Notes: a model not told the origin generated them from the letters alone. Shown: positions 1 through 13,380, counted from the stretch's first letter. The stretch: DNA of 64,000 bases from Karalla daura (GCA_029224185.1 CM055205.1:3085761-3149760), one strand, 5' to 3'. Program-made: numbers and translations.

Positions 1-303
1 GCCAGCCAGCCAGCCAGAGCACTTCCTTTAAAGGAAATTTCCAGCAGCTGTGTAAACCGCGGGGGTTTACTCGGAGCCACTTCCCGCTGCACGCACGAGG
101 CTGGTGGGAGGGAGGGGGGGGGCAGGAAAAGCCGCGCGGCCTGGAGGAGATGGAGCTCCGCGGCTCTCCTCCTGGAGGAGAGCCGCTGGAAAGCCGTGCG
201 CCTGACGGCATCGCCTCAAAAGGTTTATGAATGGGACTTTCCCCCTTCCAGCATCTATAAATCTGCTGGCAAAGCTGCCAATTTGCCTCCGCCCTCGTCA
301 GAC

Positions 304-337
304 CTCTCCTCCTCCTCCTCCTCCTCCTCCTCCTCCT
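304..337. repeat. CTC trinucleotide repeat
   Basis: An uninterrupted run of CTC/TCC of about eleven units. It produces polyproline and polyglycine open frames on the two strands; these are artefacts of the repeat, not genes. Confidence 0.9.
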
Positions 338-1598
338 AAATGTGGCCGTTGTTTACGCGAGGGGGATTCTTCCCAGAGCAGGCGCAGCGCAGCTCGTTCG
401 GGCCCCGGGGTCGACGGGGAGCGAACACACGATGCGACCGGCGAGGTCAGTCCCTGCCGATGTGCAAAAATCGCTGCCAAATATCGACAAACAGATGGCT
501 CTGGCCTGGCTTTCAGTGGCTGCCTCCCCATACGTCCGCCCCGCCGCTAATGTACACAGAAACCACGCACCTAACACCCGTAGCGCGGCTGGAAGCTGGG
601 AACATCCATGTCACCAAAAACTAAACTCTGACTGGTATGTTTGCGGATCCCAATCCAGATCGCCGAAGCCTCAGTAGTTTCTGTCACTCAGGATGCAGAG
701 CCGGTGCAGCTCAAACCGGGTCTGGGGCTACTTCTCAGTTTCATCGGGACTCTCTGGGTCTGTTCAAGATGTTCACTATTCCGTTGAAACTCAGCCACCG
801 TTTTATGTCGAACCCGTTGCGGCTTTAACCAAGTTTTCATCACTCCTTACGCCTTTTTATGGCAGCCCGTCTTCTTTTCCTGTGCGACACGTTTCTGAGG
901 ACTTCATGACAGTCTTTTAAAGGTTTCCAAAAGTCTCGACAGTTAGAATGGCTATAAAAAAAACCCCAGCGAAGACAAACAAGCAGCCTGGGGCACTAGC
1001 CGCCCTGCCTCACCGGCGTCGCCCTCTGGAACACGGCTGCAGAAATTCCATCAAATCCCATAAATTCCATAACCCGGCGGGTGAATGTGTTTTACAACAC
1101 TCCCATCACCCCCCCCCCCCCGCCCCCCCTTCCCACTTCCCCACATTCAGGAAAAGCACACGCACTATCTGACGCCTCATCTACTCGAGCATGACAGGCG
1201 CTTTGCCAATTACCCTGCTATTCTAATTACACGCTGCACACTAAAGTGCAACATAACAGCCTCTTTCCTGAGAGCGCTCGGCAGTGTGTGTGTGTGTGTG
1301 GTGTGTGGGGGGGGGACTCCAGGGTGTGACTGCGTGACTGGAGGTCACACTGGCTCCCATGGAGACAGACTCTTTGCCCCTGGAGCCAGGTAGGCACCCG
1401 CCACCCGTGGGGGGACAGGATGTGACATCACGGAGACCATTGAGAGCAGCTTCCTGCTCAGGTACACGAGGACGCCATGGGAGCAGAGGGAGGAAGGTGC
1501 TGCAGGGGGGGGGTTTCAATCGGCTGCTCGGGCCGCTTGGACTTGGCCGGCATGAATGGAGCGACAGGAAACCTCCTCCCCGCCACACAATCCGCCAG

Positions 1599-1631
1599 AC
1601 ACACACACACACACACACACCCACACACACC

Positions 1632-1711
<80 letters not shown>

Positions 1712-1712
1712 C
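1599..1712. repeat. Compound (AC)n-(CAGG)n microsatellite
   Basis: An AC run (1599-1630) is followed directly by about twenty copies of the tetramer CAGG (1632-1712). It lies about 170 bases from the septin exon, inside the downstream intron. The open frames through it (Cys-Leu-Pro-Ala or Gly-Arg-Gln-Ala repeats) are repeat artefacts. Confidence 0.95.
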
Positions 1713-1884
1713 GGCAGAAGCACACCGGCTGCAAACAGCCAACATTTGGTGGAAATACGTCTTCCCGGAGTGCCGTTTTACGTGCAACTCATCGCTCCGC
1801 TCCTGCCGGCACACGTGCGGCAGGGGCTTCACACTCGACCCGACGCCATCCCCGTCCGCGAGGGCTTGGGAGAGGTTCACTCAC

Positions 1885-1987
1885 CCACAACCATGAGCGT
1901 GAACTCGAAGCCCCTCTTCACGGATTTTCTGTACACTTGGTTGGGAAGGTTCGCGAAGCCGACGTAGCCCTCCAGGTTCTTCTGTTG
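1885..1987 (-). CDS. septin7: Septin-7, one internal coding exon (partial gene)
   Basis: Septin 7 is a cytoskeletal GTPase that caps septin hexamers and octamers and acts at cleavage furrows, cilia and the cell cortex. Read on the minus strand, this exon follows a pyrimidine-rich acceptor (TTTGCTCCGCAG) and encodes 34 codons beginning QQKNLEGYVGFANLPNQVYR and ending FEFTLMVV. It ends with a phase-1 G before a strong GTGAGT donor. The segment is the alpha-0/beta-1 region immediately before the septin P-loop, and it matches septin 7 rather than septin 2, which has HRKSVKKG in place of YRKSVKRG. It is a single exon: the GTPase domain and coiled coil lie off the left edge. The upstream first exon is uncertain (see 6376-6430). 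The acceptor is phase 0. Identification is by recalled family sequence and is very secure for a septin, strong for septin 7; which fish duplicate (7a or 7b) it is cannot be told. Confidence 0.92.
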
Positions 1988-2742
1988 CTGCGGAGCAAAG
2001 GGAGACAAGAGCTGAGACTTTTCCGTGCGTGTCGAGCAGGCCTGGGGGAACGTGACTTGACGGAGAAGTGCTTTGAATGGTCATGAGGACTAGACCAGAA
2101 CAAGTCCATCTACTGTTCAGCTTAACGTGATGGTAAAGAGTAATTATATATCATGTTTAAATGTGTGAAGATTTCTGTCAAGTCTGTTTGTGACATCTTT
2201 GAATCACTCTGAAAGATGTCATGTAACATGAGACCAGACAAATCGAGGAAGCCACAGAGTGAATTCGACAGAAGCTATTTTAACTGCGATCTGGGCTCCG
2301 GAGGCCCCCGAAGACTGAGAGGAGCTGAATACTTACAGCTGGGTTGGAGGGCGAGCAGGTTTTCAAGTTGTCAGCAGTTGATGTGGGGAGGGAGTCGTGG
2401 GCGCAGCCAGGACGACGGGGCCCGAGCGAAGCCGGAGGAAAAGGGGAAAACGAGAAGAAGAGACGCTGGTGAGGGGACAGTCCAAATGACGCAGCAGTTC
2501 TGCTCTGATCCCCTGCCGCCGCATCTGCCCGCTCGAGTCGACACGTGCACAGAAAGCGCCGGTCTCGGTGGGGTTTAATGGCTCTGTGTTTAGACGGGTC
2601 GCTCAAGGTGCTGACGTTGGACGAAATCGAACACGGATCTGGAAACGTAAACCAAAGCGCGGGACCCCAAGCGCCGCATCGCACGGCAGAGTGACCGGCC
2701 CGTGGAGCTGAAAACGGTGAAAGTCTATGCATTGTTGCAGGA

Positions 2743-2780
2743 ATAGGAGGCTTGAGATGCCCCGATCTCAAGTCTCCTAT
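2743..2780. repeat. 38-base hairpin (16-bp stem, 6-base loop)
   Basis: The left arm at 2743-2758 pairs with the right arm at 2765-2780 around the loop GCCCCG. The arms are perfectly complementary except for one position that would be a G-U wobble in RNA. It lies in intronic sequence with no gene call. Confidence 0.75.
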
Positions 2781-2976
2781 CCAGCGAAGGGCGGCAGGTG
2801 ACGAGGCTGTGATTTGGAGAGCGCAGACTGTTAGCATATGACTCTACTACAGTGGCCGGGCCCTTCGGAGCAGCGGCACTAGGAAGCAGTTAGCCGCGGC
2901 GTGTTTACAGGAGCCGTCGCCACTTAATCTCACGAGGTGAAGCGTGTTGCACTCATCGCAGCGGGCTTTGCTGTAA

Positions 2977-3137
<161 letters not shown>

Positions 3138-6100
3138 CGACCGGCCTCCTGCTCCTGGCTCACATCCCTGCGCCCACCCCTCCACCGTTTCCTGCGCCCA
3201 GACACTTGACAGAGAGCAGAGCGCCCTCGCCTTCAGCCCGACGCGACGTGCAGACGGCTCCAAACATCAGCTCGGCTCTGGGGGGGGGGGGGGGGGGGTA
3301 CCCAGGGACTGGACGCCTGACGAACAGACACGAACACAGCTCCGATCGGCGCTGAAGATAGTGTCTAATTGCGTCTCAGCGCCTTATCGCGCGGCATCGG
3401 CGGAGACTGCGCTTCTGTGTTGCGACGCTTTGCGGGCAGAGGTGCGACCGTCTGCAGGAGATGTGTCACGTACACTCAACTCGGTCACTTCTCCCCCAAA
3501 AAGTGCAGACACATTTACAAAGCCCTAGTTCTGAAGGGGGGGGAGCTGTGGTCGCGTCGAAAGGAGAATATGTTTCACTCTGTTTTACACTCACAACTTC
3601 ACTGCAGGGTGTAAAGATGTGTTCACTCCTGATCTGACGCCAGCAGCAACGGGGGCTCGCGCACAGATGAGTTATCTCACGGTTTGGTCCATTTGGTTCA
3701 ACACAGTCGGACTGCGATCGAAACTCGTCTGTGCTAATTAGAGCCACGCAGTCAATGGAAAGCGTCAAAGCAGAGAGAGGTTCTAGTGTGCGCTGACATG
3801 TCGGGAGGCGTCGAACAAAAAACGTCATTCATCAAATAGCGACGGCGCGCCACTATCAAAGGGCGGAGGATGCTCCATTGAGAGTCGGAGCAGGAAGCGC
3901 GCTCTGACTTTTAACCGCGCTTTCACCTCCGAGCCAGTGTCGCAAAGAAGAAAACAAAAAAGAAAGAAGAAGAAGAAGAAAAAATGAAATCCTCGCAGCG
4001 GAGTGATGGGGCGGTGACTGGCGCAGATATGCACGGTGCGCTCTGCTGTTTGCTCAACCGGCGGAAGCGCTGCGGTGAGCCTCCAGGAAGCCGGGGGGTT
4101 ACGAGCAGCCTCGGCTGTCCCAGAGGCAGCAGAGGCAGCCGGGCCGACGGCACGCTCTGAAAAAAAAAAAAACAGAAAGAAGACGACCCCTTCCCACGAC
4201 CCCGGCAGCGCTCAGACATCTCAGGCACCGTCCCGCGCCGCTCTCCTCCTCCTCCAACTCCCCTGACCGTGCGCCATTTGGCTCTTACGCACAGCACGCG
4301 ATAACAAAAAAAAGCCCTCGTTATTCATCTCTGCTCCCCCCTCGGGCCATTCAAGTTCCCGTTTCGCGCACCCATTCGGCGATCGATGGCTTGCAGGTTG
4401 AAACAAACCCGTTTTTGACGTGTGCGTGCGTGTATGTGTCACCTCGGCGAAGGCCGGCGGTTTCACATCCTGCAGACGGGACGCGCGTTCTCACGCACGC
4501 TCAGAGCGTCCGTCACGTCGACAGATGTGCCTGACTCGCCGCCCCGCACGTCGAGAGCCGGAGACGGTGGGGGAGATGCCGAGTCTGGCCTCAAGCGTGT
4601 GACTTCAATCAGCCGTCCGGGTGACATCACCGACCGATGACATAGGAAGTGCCTGCGCGGCCTCCATATTTGGGTAAATAATGTAAACAGCGTGGCGTCG
4701 TTTCGGCACCCATAACGAACTTCGTTATCTGTCGTGCATATGATCGTTCTGTCCGGACAGGGGAACACTGGAGGAGAGCGAAGTTGACGATGATCCATTC
4801 TCCATTTGCAACGGACCGACCCTGAGGGCGACTGGCTCTCATCTAGATAACGAGATGTGGCCAAGGCGCGGACAGATCACAGAAAAGACGCACGCTGTTC
4901 AGTTTAGACCCGCGACGTGCTGTGAACCCCCCCCCCCCTGTTCTCGGCAAAACACCAGGAGCACGACCCCGGCACCTGAACAAACTGGGAGCGTGGTCCC
5001 AGCCATCGCTGGGGCTGGCCTTGGTATTTGACTACCACACCATCTGACACAGTCTGGCCGGATGCCCGACCTGCCCATCTGTGCTATGTCATCGCCACTA
5101 TGCAAACAGCACAGGCAATACGCCACTTGGCTCCAGCTACTAAATGCCACTCGTTTTATTCCCATGATAAACACATCGCATTGCCATGGCTGCCGACAAA
5201 TGCATGTTGTCGCTGTTTTTTTTGTTGTTTCAAAGTTCACGCAAACATCCCGTCGATCTGCTGCACTTTCCTTTGACAGAGATGCCACATTTGGGCCAGG
5301 AAAGGTAGCGTGTTATTATCTGTCCATCAAAACAGCGTGCGCTGGGGCTCTCCGTGTAACGTTCCCGATATCGTCCTCTCTGGGGGTTTACGTGGCCCGA
5401 TTAGCCAGAGCTGATTAAGAGCAGTCGTTTAAAAAAATCCCCTGTGAGGCTGTTCGGCCCGAGCAAACATCCCGGTGTTTTCAACCTGACGGAGGTGTGT
5501 TTTTCGGGACCACGCCGGCCAGACAACCCCGTCACGCTCAGACATTCACACCGTCGGCAGAGCTCTGATTGACAGCAGATAGCAGACTCGTCTCGGGGCC
5601 GATGAGATCTCACGAGCACGTTGAAGCAACGTTAGCGTTCCTCACTCATGACAGGAAACACAGGAAATGCCATCCTGACGACTACCACATCTCTACCTCT
5701 TCACTTATGTGTACCATTATGCATTTGTGTGCTCTTTTCAACGCCGATTTAAGCTGCGTTTGGAACAGTACACACCTCTGTTTTTAGTAGAACAGGCACA
5801 TAAAGTATCTATCCATCCGAAGGATCCAACAGTTCGCAGCCGAACCCTATTTATAAATGGTTAGAAAAGATATACGACAGCGCGTAACGTAGTGTTGAAA
5901 GTAGTTTCCGCGTAATACCGCTCAGGACCCACGTTTTGTTTCGGTACACATTTAACAGCAGATGCAGCTCAGAATGTGAACTTTTAACATAGTTTTGGGC
6001 GTCCTGGCGCATACTATTACTAGTAACACGGCATGGTGGGCGGTAATTTGGTTTAAAATAGTTGCTCGGGCTTCGCACCTAAAATTACCGGAAGACCGCG

Positions 6101-6375
6101 GGACGTTAGTTTAAGCTGGAGGAGGCAGAAACCTGAGACAGCGAGCGGAGTTCTTTGTCCACGGTCTTTGCTCTGATATCCAGCCCCGAGAACAGGGGAA
6201 CACGGGGCTAAGCTAACGCTGGACGCCCCGTAACGACTCGCACTGGCTAGTTCACTCAGCGACTCTCCGATAGCCAAACCAGAACTTGGCTGAAAAGTCC
6301 CTCGCCTCGGACATGTCCGGACGGTTTTACCCACGGAGGAAAACAGAAAGTGTGTTTTCGGAGTGTAAAACTCAC

Positions 6376-6430
6376 CCATTATACCGCCGTTCCCGTCTGC
6401 CTCACTAATCAAAGCGTCTACGCTGGACAT
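6376..6430 (-). CDS. Putative first coding exon of a minus-strand gene (possibly septin 7)
   Basis: On the minus strand an ATG at 6430 opens 18 codons, MSSVDALISEADGNGGIM, then one extra G before a strong GTGAGT donor (phase 1). Upstream lies promoter-like sequence (6431-6620). The setting suits the first exon of the septin 7 gene: same strand, 4.4 kb upstream of its recognised exon, housekeeping-style promoter. However, a phase-1 donor does not join in frame to the phase-0 acceptor at 1987. Either a small intermediate exon exists, or this is a different gene, or the septin uses another first exon. I do not recognise the peptide. The start and donor are seen directly; the assignment is inference. 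Confidence 0.4.
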
Positions 6431-6620
6431 TCCCTCTCGCAAACTCGGCTCTCACCGTCTCAACTCAACTGCAGTTGTAGTTGTAGTAGTAGTAGTAGTG
6501 GCTGGAGGTGCTTACGCACATTATTGGACGTAAATGCTACGGGAATGACGTAAGAATGTCAACGCAGAATGCGTACGCCTCAGCGGCGTTCAACAGCGTC
6601 TCATCGCGAGATTTGAGAGG
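6431..6620 (-). promoter_or_regulatory. Candidate TATA-less promoter with CRE-like and CGCGA motifs
   Basis: Read on the minus strand, this block has a CGCGAGAT/ATCTCGCGAT palindrome (about 6604-6613 on plus), a TTACGTCA CRE-like site (about 6545-6553) and a second TTACGTC (about 6528). It precedes the ATG at 6430. TCTCGCGA and CRE motifs are typical of housekeeping promoters with dispersed start sites. A short TAG/GTA trinucleotide repeat at about 6476-6500 lies in the presumed leader. Function is inferred from motifs only. Confidence 0.4.
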
Positions 6621-8573
6621 AACCTCCTGTAAAAGTATATATAAAGTATATATTCTATATATATACACGATTAGTTAGTTACGATGTTTGTGCTAATGAA
6701 TCGTGTACATCTACCATGCGACAAATACAAACGAAGAGACGCATTAATGAGAGTAATGAGCCCAGCACCCATATCTTGGCGAGTGTACGGGAGTTGGTAT
6801 GTCTAGGGAACAGTGCCACCTAGAGGCCTTCCTGGTTCAACACAATTTCAAATGAATTTATCCCCATAGAACTCTTGCGGTACCGTCCTTTTTACTATTG
6901 TTCTGTACAAAGGACGATAGATTGTAATTATTGCTGTATTATCGTTGTAATTAATAGTTAAACATAAATGATATTAGTTCTCAAAGCAAATAGTTACTAT
7001 GCCTATCTAATGTGACAGGCCCATTAACATTATAAAGGCAAAGTGTCTTCAGAGTTTTCACGTTAGGGCAAATTACATATTCATACAGGTGGAGTTAATT
7101 ACTTGACTGATAAACAGTGATTTTGACTTTCTGTGATGTACTCTTTCATTTTGTTTGCCATTGTCATCTTGGCTTGTGCCTCTAAATCTCATTTTCAGTA
7201 CAACAAAAGGGTTGAATTGCACAATCGTCAGTGATTCGGGATGTCTGTCAGCGTTTCTGATGACAGGTTGGAGCATGTAAAAATGAAGATTTAGCGGCGA
7301 CGGCAGGCAATTAGACAGCTGATAACGGCTCAGTTGTTTCAGCAAATTATGATGTATTCCTCACTGATGGTTGCCCATCCATCCAGCTGCGTATTCATCA
7401 GGATATCGTATTGCCGTCTTCTTTCCGTTTCACTTGGCTGTGCAAATCAGGGTGGATGTGGTCGCATAAATGACAAGCAGATCTTGTGTGTGAAGTGTGC
7501 GCGCCTTTCATAGAATGTCAGACATGGCCGTCCCAGTCCTGGTGCCTCGGTGGTGTCAGCAAGGAAAGGACGAAAAGCTCAACATTGTTAGGCAATAATC
7601 AGTTGGACAGTGAGCTTACAGTTTATCTGTGCAAAATATGTCATATGTAATGAGAGAAATGAAACTGAACAGTTATGAAATGCACGATCTGGCACGTAAA
7701 GTATAACAAGTGATGTTGGAATTGCATCTAACATATGACCATGTATGCCCTGTGTACGTGTGTGTGTGAATGTGTGTGTGTCTGCATGTGTGCTCTGTTA
7801 ATGAGTCTTACTACTAATGGCAATTGATCATTCCAGCTAAAAGTGGTTGAGTGGCTTCACTCTGGCTCGAAGCGTGGGACCCCCAGTCGAGGCCAGGGAC
7901 CGAACCAGCTCGTGAATCCCTGCTGTGGTTTAATTATTCAGAGCAAATGAAGACAGAGAGGCTGCAGTGCATCTGCAGGATGCGGCGCACGATTCCGGGT
8001 ACTTTTGGGAAAGACAGAAAAAAAGAAAACCTCAACCGGCAAAGAGCACAGAAGACGTGACCCATCCCACGCACAGCGGCAGCGAAATCAATGCACTGAG
8101 GCCGAGCTGCTGCATGACAGCCTCCGGCTGGGAAATCAAACGAAATGGAGTGTGGCACAGAGGCGAGTGAGCACGTCGCGTCACATTACATGTAGCTGGC
8201 AGCCGATGCGCGCACAGGGCTTCACGTGGGGCCACCTGCTCCTCTGCATCGCTGGCTGTTGCCACCGTGTTCCGTTGATTAAGCTGTCGCGGCTTCAGAC
8301 GCCGAAGGTTGCTGAGGAGCCCGCGGCTCGGAGACGACATGATGGGACCGTACGAGCGGCCGCCCTCAGCTTGATTAACCGTGCCCCGACCCATGGAGGT
8401 GTTGCTGTTACTACGGCGCGGGGGGGATGCTTCGCTTCATTTGGCACGCTTCATCTGCGTATGAGCTCAGTAGATCCTGGTGGGATGGGATGACATGGAA
8501 GTGCAAACAAGCAATGGATGAGAAGCTGAGGAATTGTTTTTCTGTCTGTGCACATAATTGTACCATCTATCTC

Positions 8574-8773
<200 letters not shown>

Positions 8774-11700
8774 CTCTCCCTCTCTCCCTCTCTGTCTGCT
8801 TATTGCTCAGGTAATGGCACGGTGCACGCACAAGGTGTCAGTGTGGGTAATATAATACAGCTAGCATGGGCCTGGGCTTGTTTTTAGTGAATAGCAAGAA
8901 GACCGGAATTCCCACATGCGAGGACCGACCCTATGCTTGGTCTCCGCACCGAGAGACCCATCGGAAATTCCGAAAGGGGGAAAAATCGTAATGAAAATCA
9001 AATATACAGCGTACGGAACGGCCGCCATGGCAACATGATTTACTGGCAGAACCCAAGTGATGAAACGAGTCCTCATAACAAAGCCAGCTGTGACCAATGA
9101 ATCTGATTTCAGAGAGCAGAGCACAGTTATTATTCAGCATTATTCTGAGCACACTTGTGGGATGCTTCGAATCTCATTGGCGAAAAACGGGGAGGCATCG
9201 CGTGCCTGCCTGCTACGTCGTCTGATGCCGATAACCTATTTATTCAGTCTTTTCTGGTCTAATATTTCACAGTGACACGGTGTTGCAGTATATTGCGGCC
9301 TTCCCCCCTGTTTGTCTCCATCCAGCAGCAAACAATTGTCCCCTTCGCCAAGACAGTGTGGGTTTGCTCGGTGCTCATTTTACGCACTATATCTATTTAC
9401 TGTCCCCTGTGCAGCACAGGGCTCATGCACGGGCTAGAGCGGTCTGCTCTGCGTGTGAGAGAGAGAGAGGATAGATATCGGTGCTGGCTGGAGGAGCTGC
9501 CTGTCAGGTCATTAGGAAGGAGGAAAGAAACAATGGGCTCTTGCTCCCAGAGCGCAGCCGGGAAAGCTCTGGGCCCCGGGCAGCCCTCTCATTTTACTCC
9601 TTTTAACATTCTAATAAACATCACCTCCAGAGCTGGCCAAGGGGAATTTCCATCCCATTCATCGGCTGCGACTCGGCCCGTTTCTGTCGCTCCAAAGAAG
9701 AGGTTGAAATTCTTTTATTGTGATAATTTGTGCTCCCGTTCATTTAGCAGACAAAAAGATCAAGGACATCAAAGAATGGAGAGCAGACCTAATGGGGGGG
9801 AGGGGATCACAATACCATTTAGAAAATGTCTAGGAGAAGACCAGGGAGCGCAGAGCAGAGTGATTGAAGGTTCAGAATCTGAGTCATTCAGTCTCAACAA
9901 GTGAGGAGCGCAAGGTAAAAGCGGACAACATGATTCAGTTGTAAGAGGGAGCTTACTCCTCACGGCTCCTCATGGCCAAACAAATAAAAGCACGAGGGTG
10001 GATATGTTTTCCAGTCATCCCGCGTCAAACGGATGACAAACGTGAGGCAGAGTGGCTTGCTGTGATCGCCACCCGTTTGCCTGCTCTTTGAGAAGCTCTG
10101 CCTTAAACCCGGAGTGGGCACGGAGAGAGTCATTTTCCTGGTCTATGCTGCGCGCGGTTACTCATCACTTTGTTGTAAACTCGTAATCTTGTCTCCTTCA
10201 GGAACCCCGTAGGCGTGATGACTGGGCTTTTTTTTTCTTTCCCTTCTTCACCGAGCTGAAAGGTTGGTTCGTAGTGAGTGAGAGTTTTTTTTTGAGTTTT
10301 TTTCCTTTTTCGGTTGATCCCGGGCAAATCAAACCCTGGGCTGTGCAGCTCCGGTTGCCGTGGCGACCCACCTCAGGTCAAGGTCACCACCCGGAGAGGA
10401 GATTAGAGGAGCAGTACGGGCAGTACCTCTGAGTAAAGTCCACTTGGGGTTGAGAAGTGGACTTGCTCTGAACTAGTTGAGGGCCAGCACTTTGTGAGGC
10501 ACGTATCTCTGTAATATTTACTTATGTACAGTCTGGGGAACACTGTCTGCTTGCCAGGAATGTACACTCTAGCCTGGTCTCAAGGCTCTGATACTCCGTC
10601 CGTCTCCTGCAATGCCTTGTGCAATCATTTTAGATTGAAAATACATCAACTGCGTGAACATCCACAAGAAATCCAAACAAATATCGAGCCCAAGCTGAAG
10701 CCTAAGGAATGGAAATAAGGCTCCGGAACACATCCTTGTTTCTGAGAACACTGAAGTCGAAAACAGGCAGAGATAAAGACATGACCGCACAAATTCAGCA
10801 GCGTATCATTGTTTTTGTATCAACAAAACCACATTTGACCACCAAAGGATACTGGGAAACAAAAGCACATGCATTAACTCCGATCTGGCTGCAGATATTT
10901 TTCATTTTGTCCACCGTATGGGTGCAGGCTTGGGCCCATGCTGACCATCTCAACATGTCAGCACCTCATCCATATGGTCCAATGGAAAAGGCAAGCCTGC
11001 ACGTGTGACTACACACGCATCCATGCTCCATACTGTATCTGGCTCGGCATTCCAGCAGCATTACTGCCTTTGATGTTCCTGTGAGTTTCATAGGGAGAAA
11101 GCCCCTCTGTTGTCGTTTATTTCCATTTGAAAGTGCGTTTCCGTTTCATCTCCCATCGCCGATGCACAGGCCCACGAGCTGCGCTGCCATTACACAACCT
11201 CCTCCCATGATTCCGAGATTCATCTCGCATCAGAACCTCCACAAAAACACAGCAAACACAAAAACAAATAAGACAGGGTGTCCCCTGAATAGCCACCATC
11301 CTGCTCCGCGCTCCTTTCCAAAGGAATAATTGAGCACATCCATTCTTTTTGGGGTGAGTTATGGTGTTTTCTGTTTTGCTCTTCGCTTTTATCTCCAGGC
11401 TGATGTGCTTTAGTGTGGGAAGTCCAATTACTGAAAAGTGAAAAATTCCAGCCCTGCAGTTGGAATTTTTCCCCCTTCCTTTTCTCCTCTATGTGGATAT
11501 GACTATCGACACGAGTAAGCAAGAGTTATGGAGCGGCTGCTCCATTTATTAGCCTGCACAAAGAGCCGAAAAAATCACACACGAGCAGAGAGGAGAACAG
11601 ATGGGAGTTCTGCATGTGGTGATGTGTGTGTGTGTGTGTGAAAGTGTGTGTGTGTGTAGTCTTTTCTCTCTTTGTTCATATGTGATAACCAAAGCTCAGA

Positions 11701-12034
11701 TTTAGCCCATCTGTTGCCACATGGTGTTGGTCCCTACAGCAATGTGAGCAACGCTCAAGTGAGATAATTCTGTCCGTGCTCGCGAATGCACACAAAGGAG
11801 GTAACACACACACACACACACGCACACACACGCACACACAGTGTAGACGAGGACATCACACATGATCAGTTACGTAATCACTGTAAATTAAGGAACATGA
11901 TTAAAAGTGAGTCACAATTAAAGGCGTGTTGTGTCTAATGTGACTAGACTGGTATTGTGTGAGAGAACATATCGACCGCACGGGCAGCATGCAACAGGAA
12001 ACATGACCGGGTGTGTTGGTGCCTACATTTGGAG

Positions 12035-12045
12035 CACGCACGCAC

Positions 12046-12103
<58 letters not shown>

Positions 12104-12112
12104 GCACACACA
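12035..12112. repeat. Interrupted CA microsatellite
   Basis: A CA run of about 78 bases with CG interruptions at both ends (CGCACGC). Shorter GT and CA runs occur nearby at about 11622-11660 and 11803-11840. Confidence 0.93.
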
Positions 12113-12262
12113 ACAGTTGACTCACCCCACTAGAAAAGAGAGTGTGCTTCGGTTACTGATGGAATGATTAGGTAGGAGTAGAGGTGGATGGAGGCAAGAA
12201 GAGGGAAGGGAGCAAGGCAAAGAAGGAAGAAGGAATGACATGAGATACTGGTCAACAACAAA

Positions 12263-12355
12263 CTATATATATATATATGTATATGTATATATACAACAAC
12301 AACAAATTATATATATATATATGTATATATATATATACACACTCACACTCACACT

Positions 12356-12389
<34 letters not shown>

Positions 12390-12440
12390 CATATATATAC
12401 TGTACATACATAGTCTACATATATATATGTATATATACAT
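12263..12440. repeat. Compound TA / CA / TA microsatellite
   Basis: Alternating (TA)n with TG interruptions, an ACA trinucleotide stretch, a second (TA)n, a CACT/CA run and a third (TA)n. The outer TA blocks are self-complementary and could extrude as cruciforms. The Tyr-Ile open frames on the minus strand are repeat artefacts. Confidence 0.9.
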
Positions 12441-13380
12441 GGTATACATTTTGTAGTGTTTTGTTGCGACACACATGACGATCAGTACAAAGACATTTTT
12501 TATGAGGGACATTAATATAGATTGGAACATAACTGAAAAGAGTATGATCATTCATAAAATGTGACTTTGTTATCTAGGACGGGAAAAACAAAAACCGCGC
12601 CAGTCTCGGCCCTGAAATCCTCTCAACGATAATCCATTTTAAATTGTGTGAGTATTCAGGATTACCAGAGGAAAAAAAACTGTTTGCACAATGCGCCACT
12701 GCGGGTGCACCCGGAGAAGGAGAGTGTGAGCGCTTGATTGACTGACTGATTGACTTTCCATATATGAGGCTATTTACTGCCAGAGGCGGATCTGAGGGGC
12801 TGCTGGATATCCCCATCCTCTAAATGTCACACGGTATTTGTGCCACGTCTGAAAGCTTTGATTAATGCCTCAATCATCGACTTGTTTTGTACAGTATTTA
12901 AACCGCTGCAACCGATACTGACACCTAATATGGACGAATGCTGTGGTTTTCTGCCCCGACTGTTGAAAAGCCATGTTCGCGGCTCTGTGATTTGAGAGAA
13001 ACTGGCCTTTTCAGCTCCCTCCGCTCCCGAAAAACTACAGCAAGCTAAGCGAACGGGCCGAGCTGACTTGTGCTGAAAAAAGCGCCGTTTCTTTAAGGCC
13101 ACCTGCTTAGTCCTACACGAGAGGAGGCTGCAGGTTAGTGATTTTGTGAGGCGAGAGGGAAAAAACAAAAACTTTCAGGATAATGGCATGAGGCATCCTC
13201 TTTTTTGTTCCGGCTCAAGGCAAACAAAGGGGCTCTCAGTGGACGTCAGCTGTGATGACTCCGTCCATGAATCAGCTGGACCCGAACCCACACAGAGACG
13301 TCGCATTTGACTTGTCTTTTCCCATCTTCCGTCATTCATCATCCCCTGAGATACAAGACATATCTGTGTGCTCCTCTTAT

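Larger units (their letters stand above)
1..1884 (-). other. Septin-7 intron (partial) with simple repeats
   Basis: This stretch lies downstream, on the minus strand, of the septin exon at 1885-1987 and is therefore intronic. I looked on the minus strand for the next expected septin exon, which would carry the P-loop GESGLGKST, and did not find it, so it must lie beyond the left edge. The interval holds GCCA repeats at 1-17, a CTC run at about 304-337, a GT run near 1283, and a CA/CAGG compound repeat at 1599-1712. Nothing else is recognisable. Confidence 0.7.

Noticed and set aside
2280..2837. A 185-codon minus-strand frame followed by a GTAAGT donor near 2331, considered as septin-7 exon 1
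   Set aside because: The peptide is low-complexity and unlike any septin N-terminus, and the donor follows a T rather than a G.
4029..4074. Plus-strand ATG with 15 codons (MHGALCCLLNRRKRC) ending at a GTGAGC donor in a CpG-rich block
   Set aside because: It is short, unrecognised, on the opposite strand to septin 7, and no matching acceptor exon was found; it could be a chance match.
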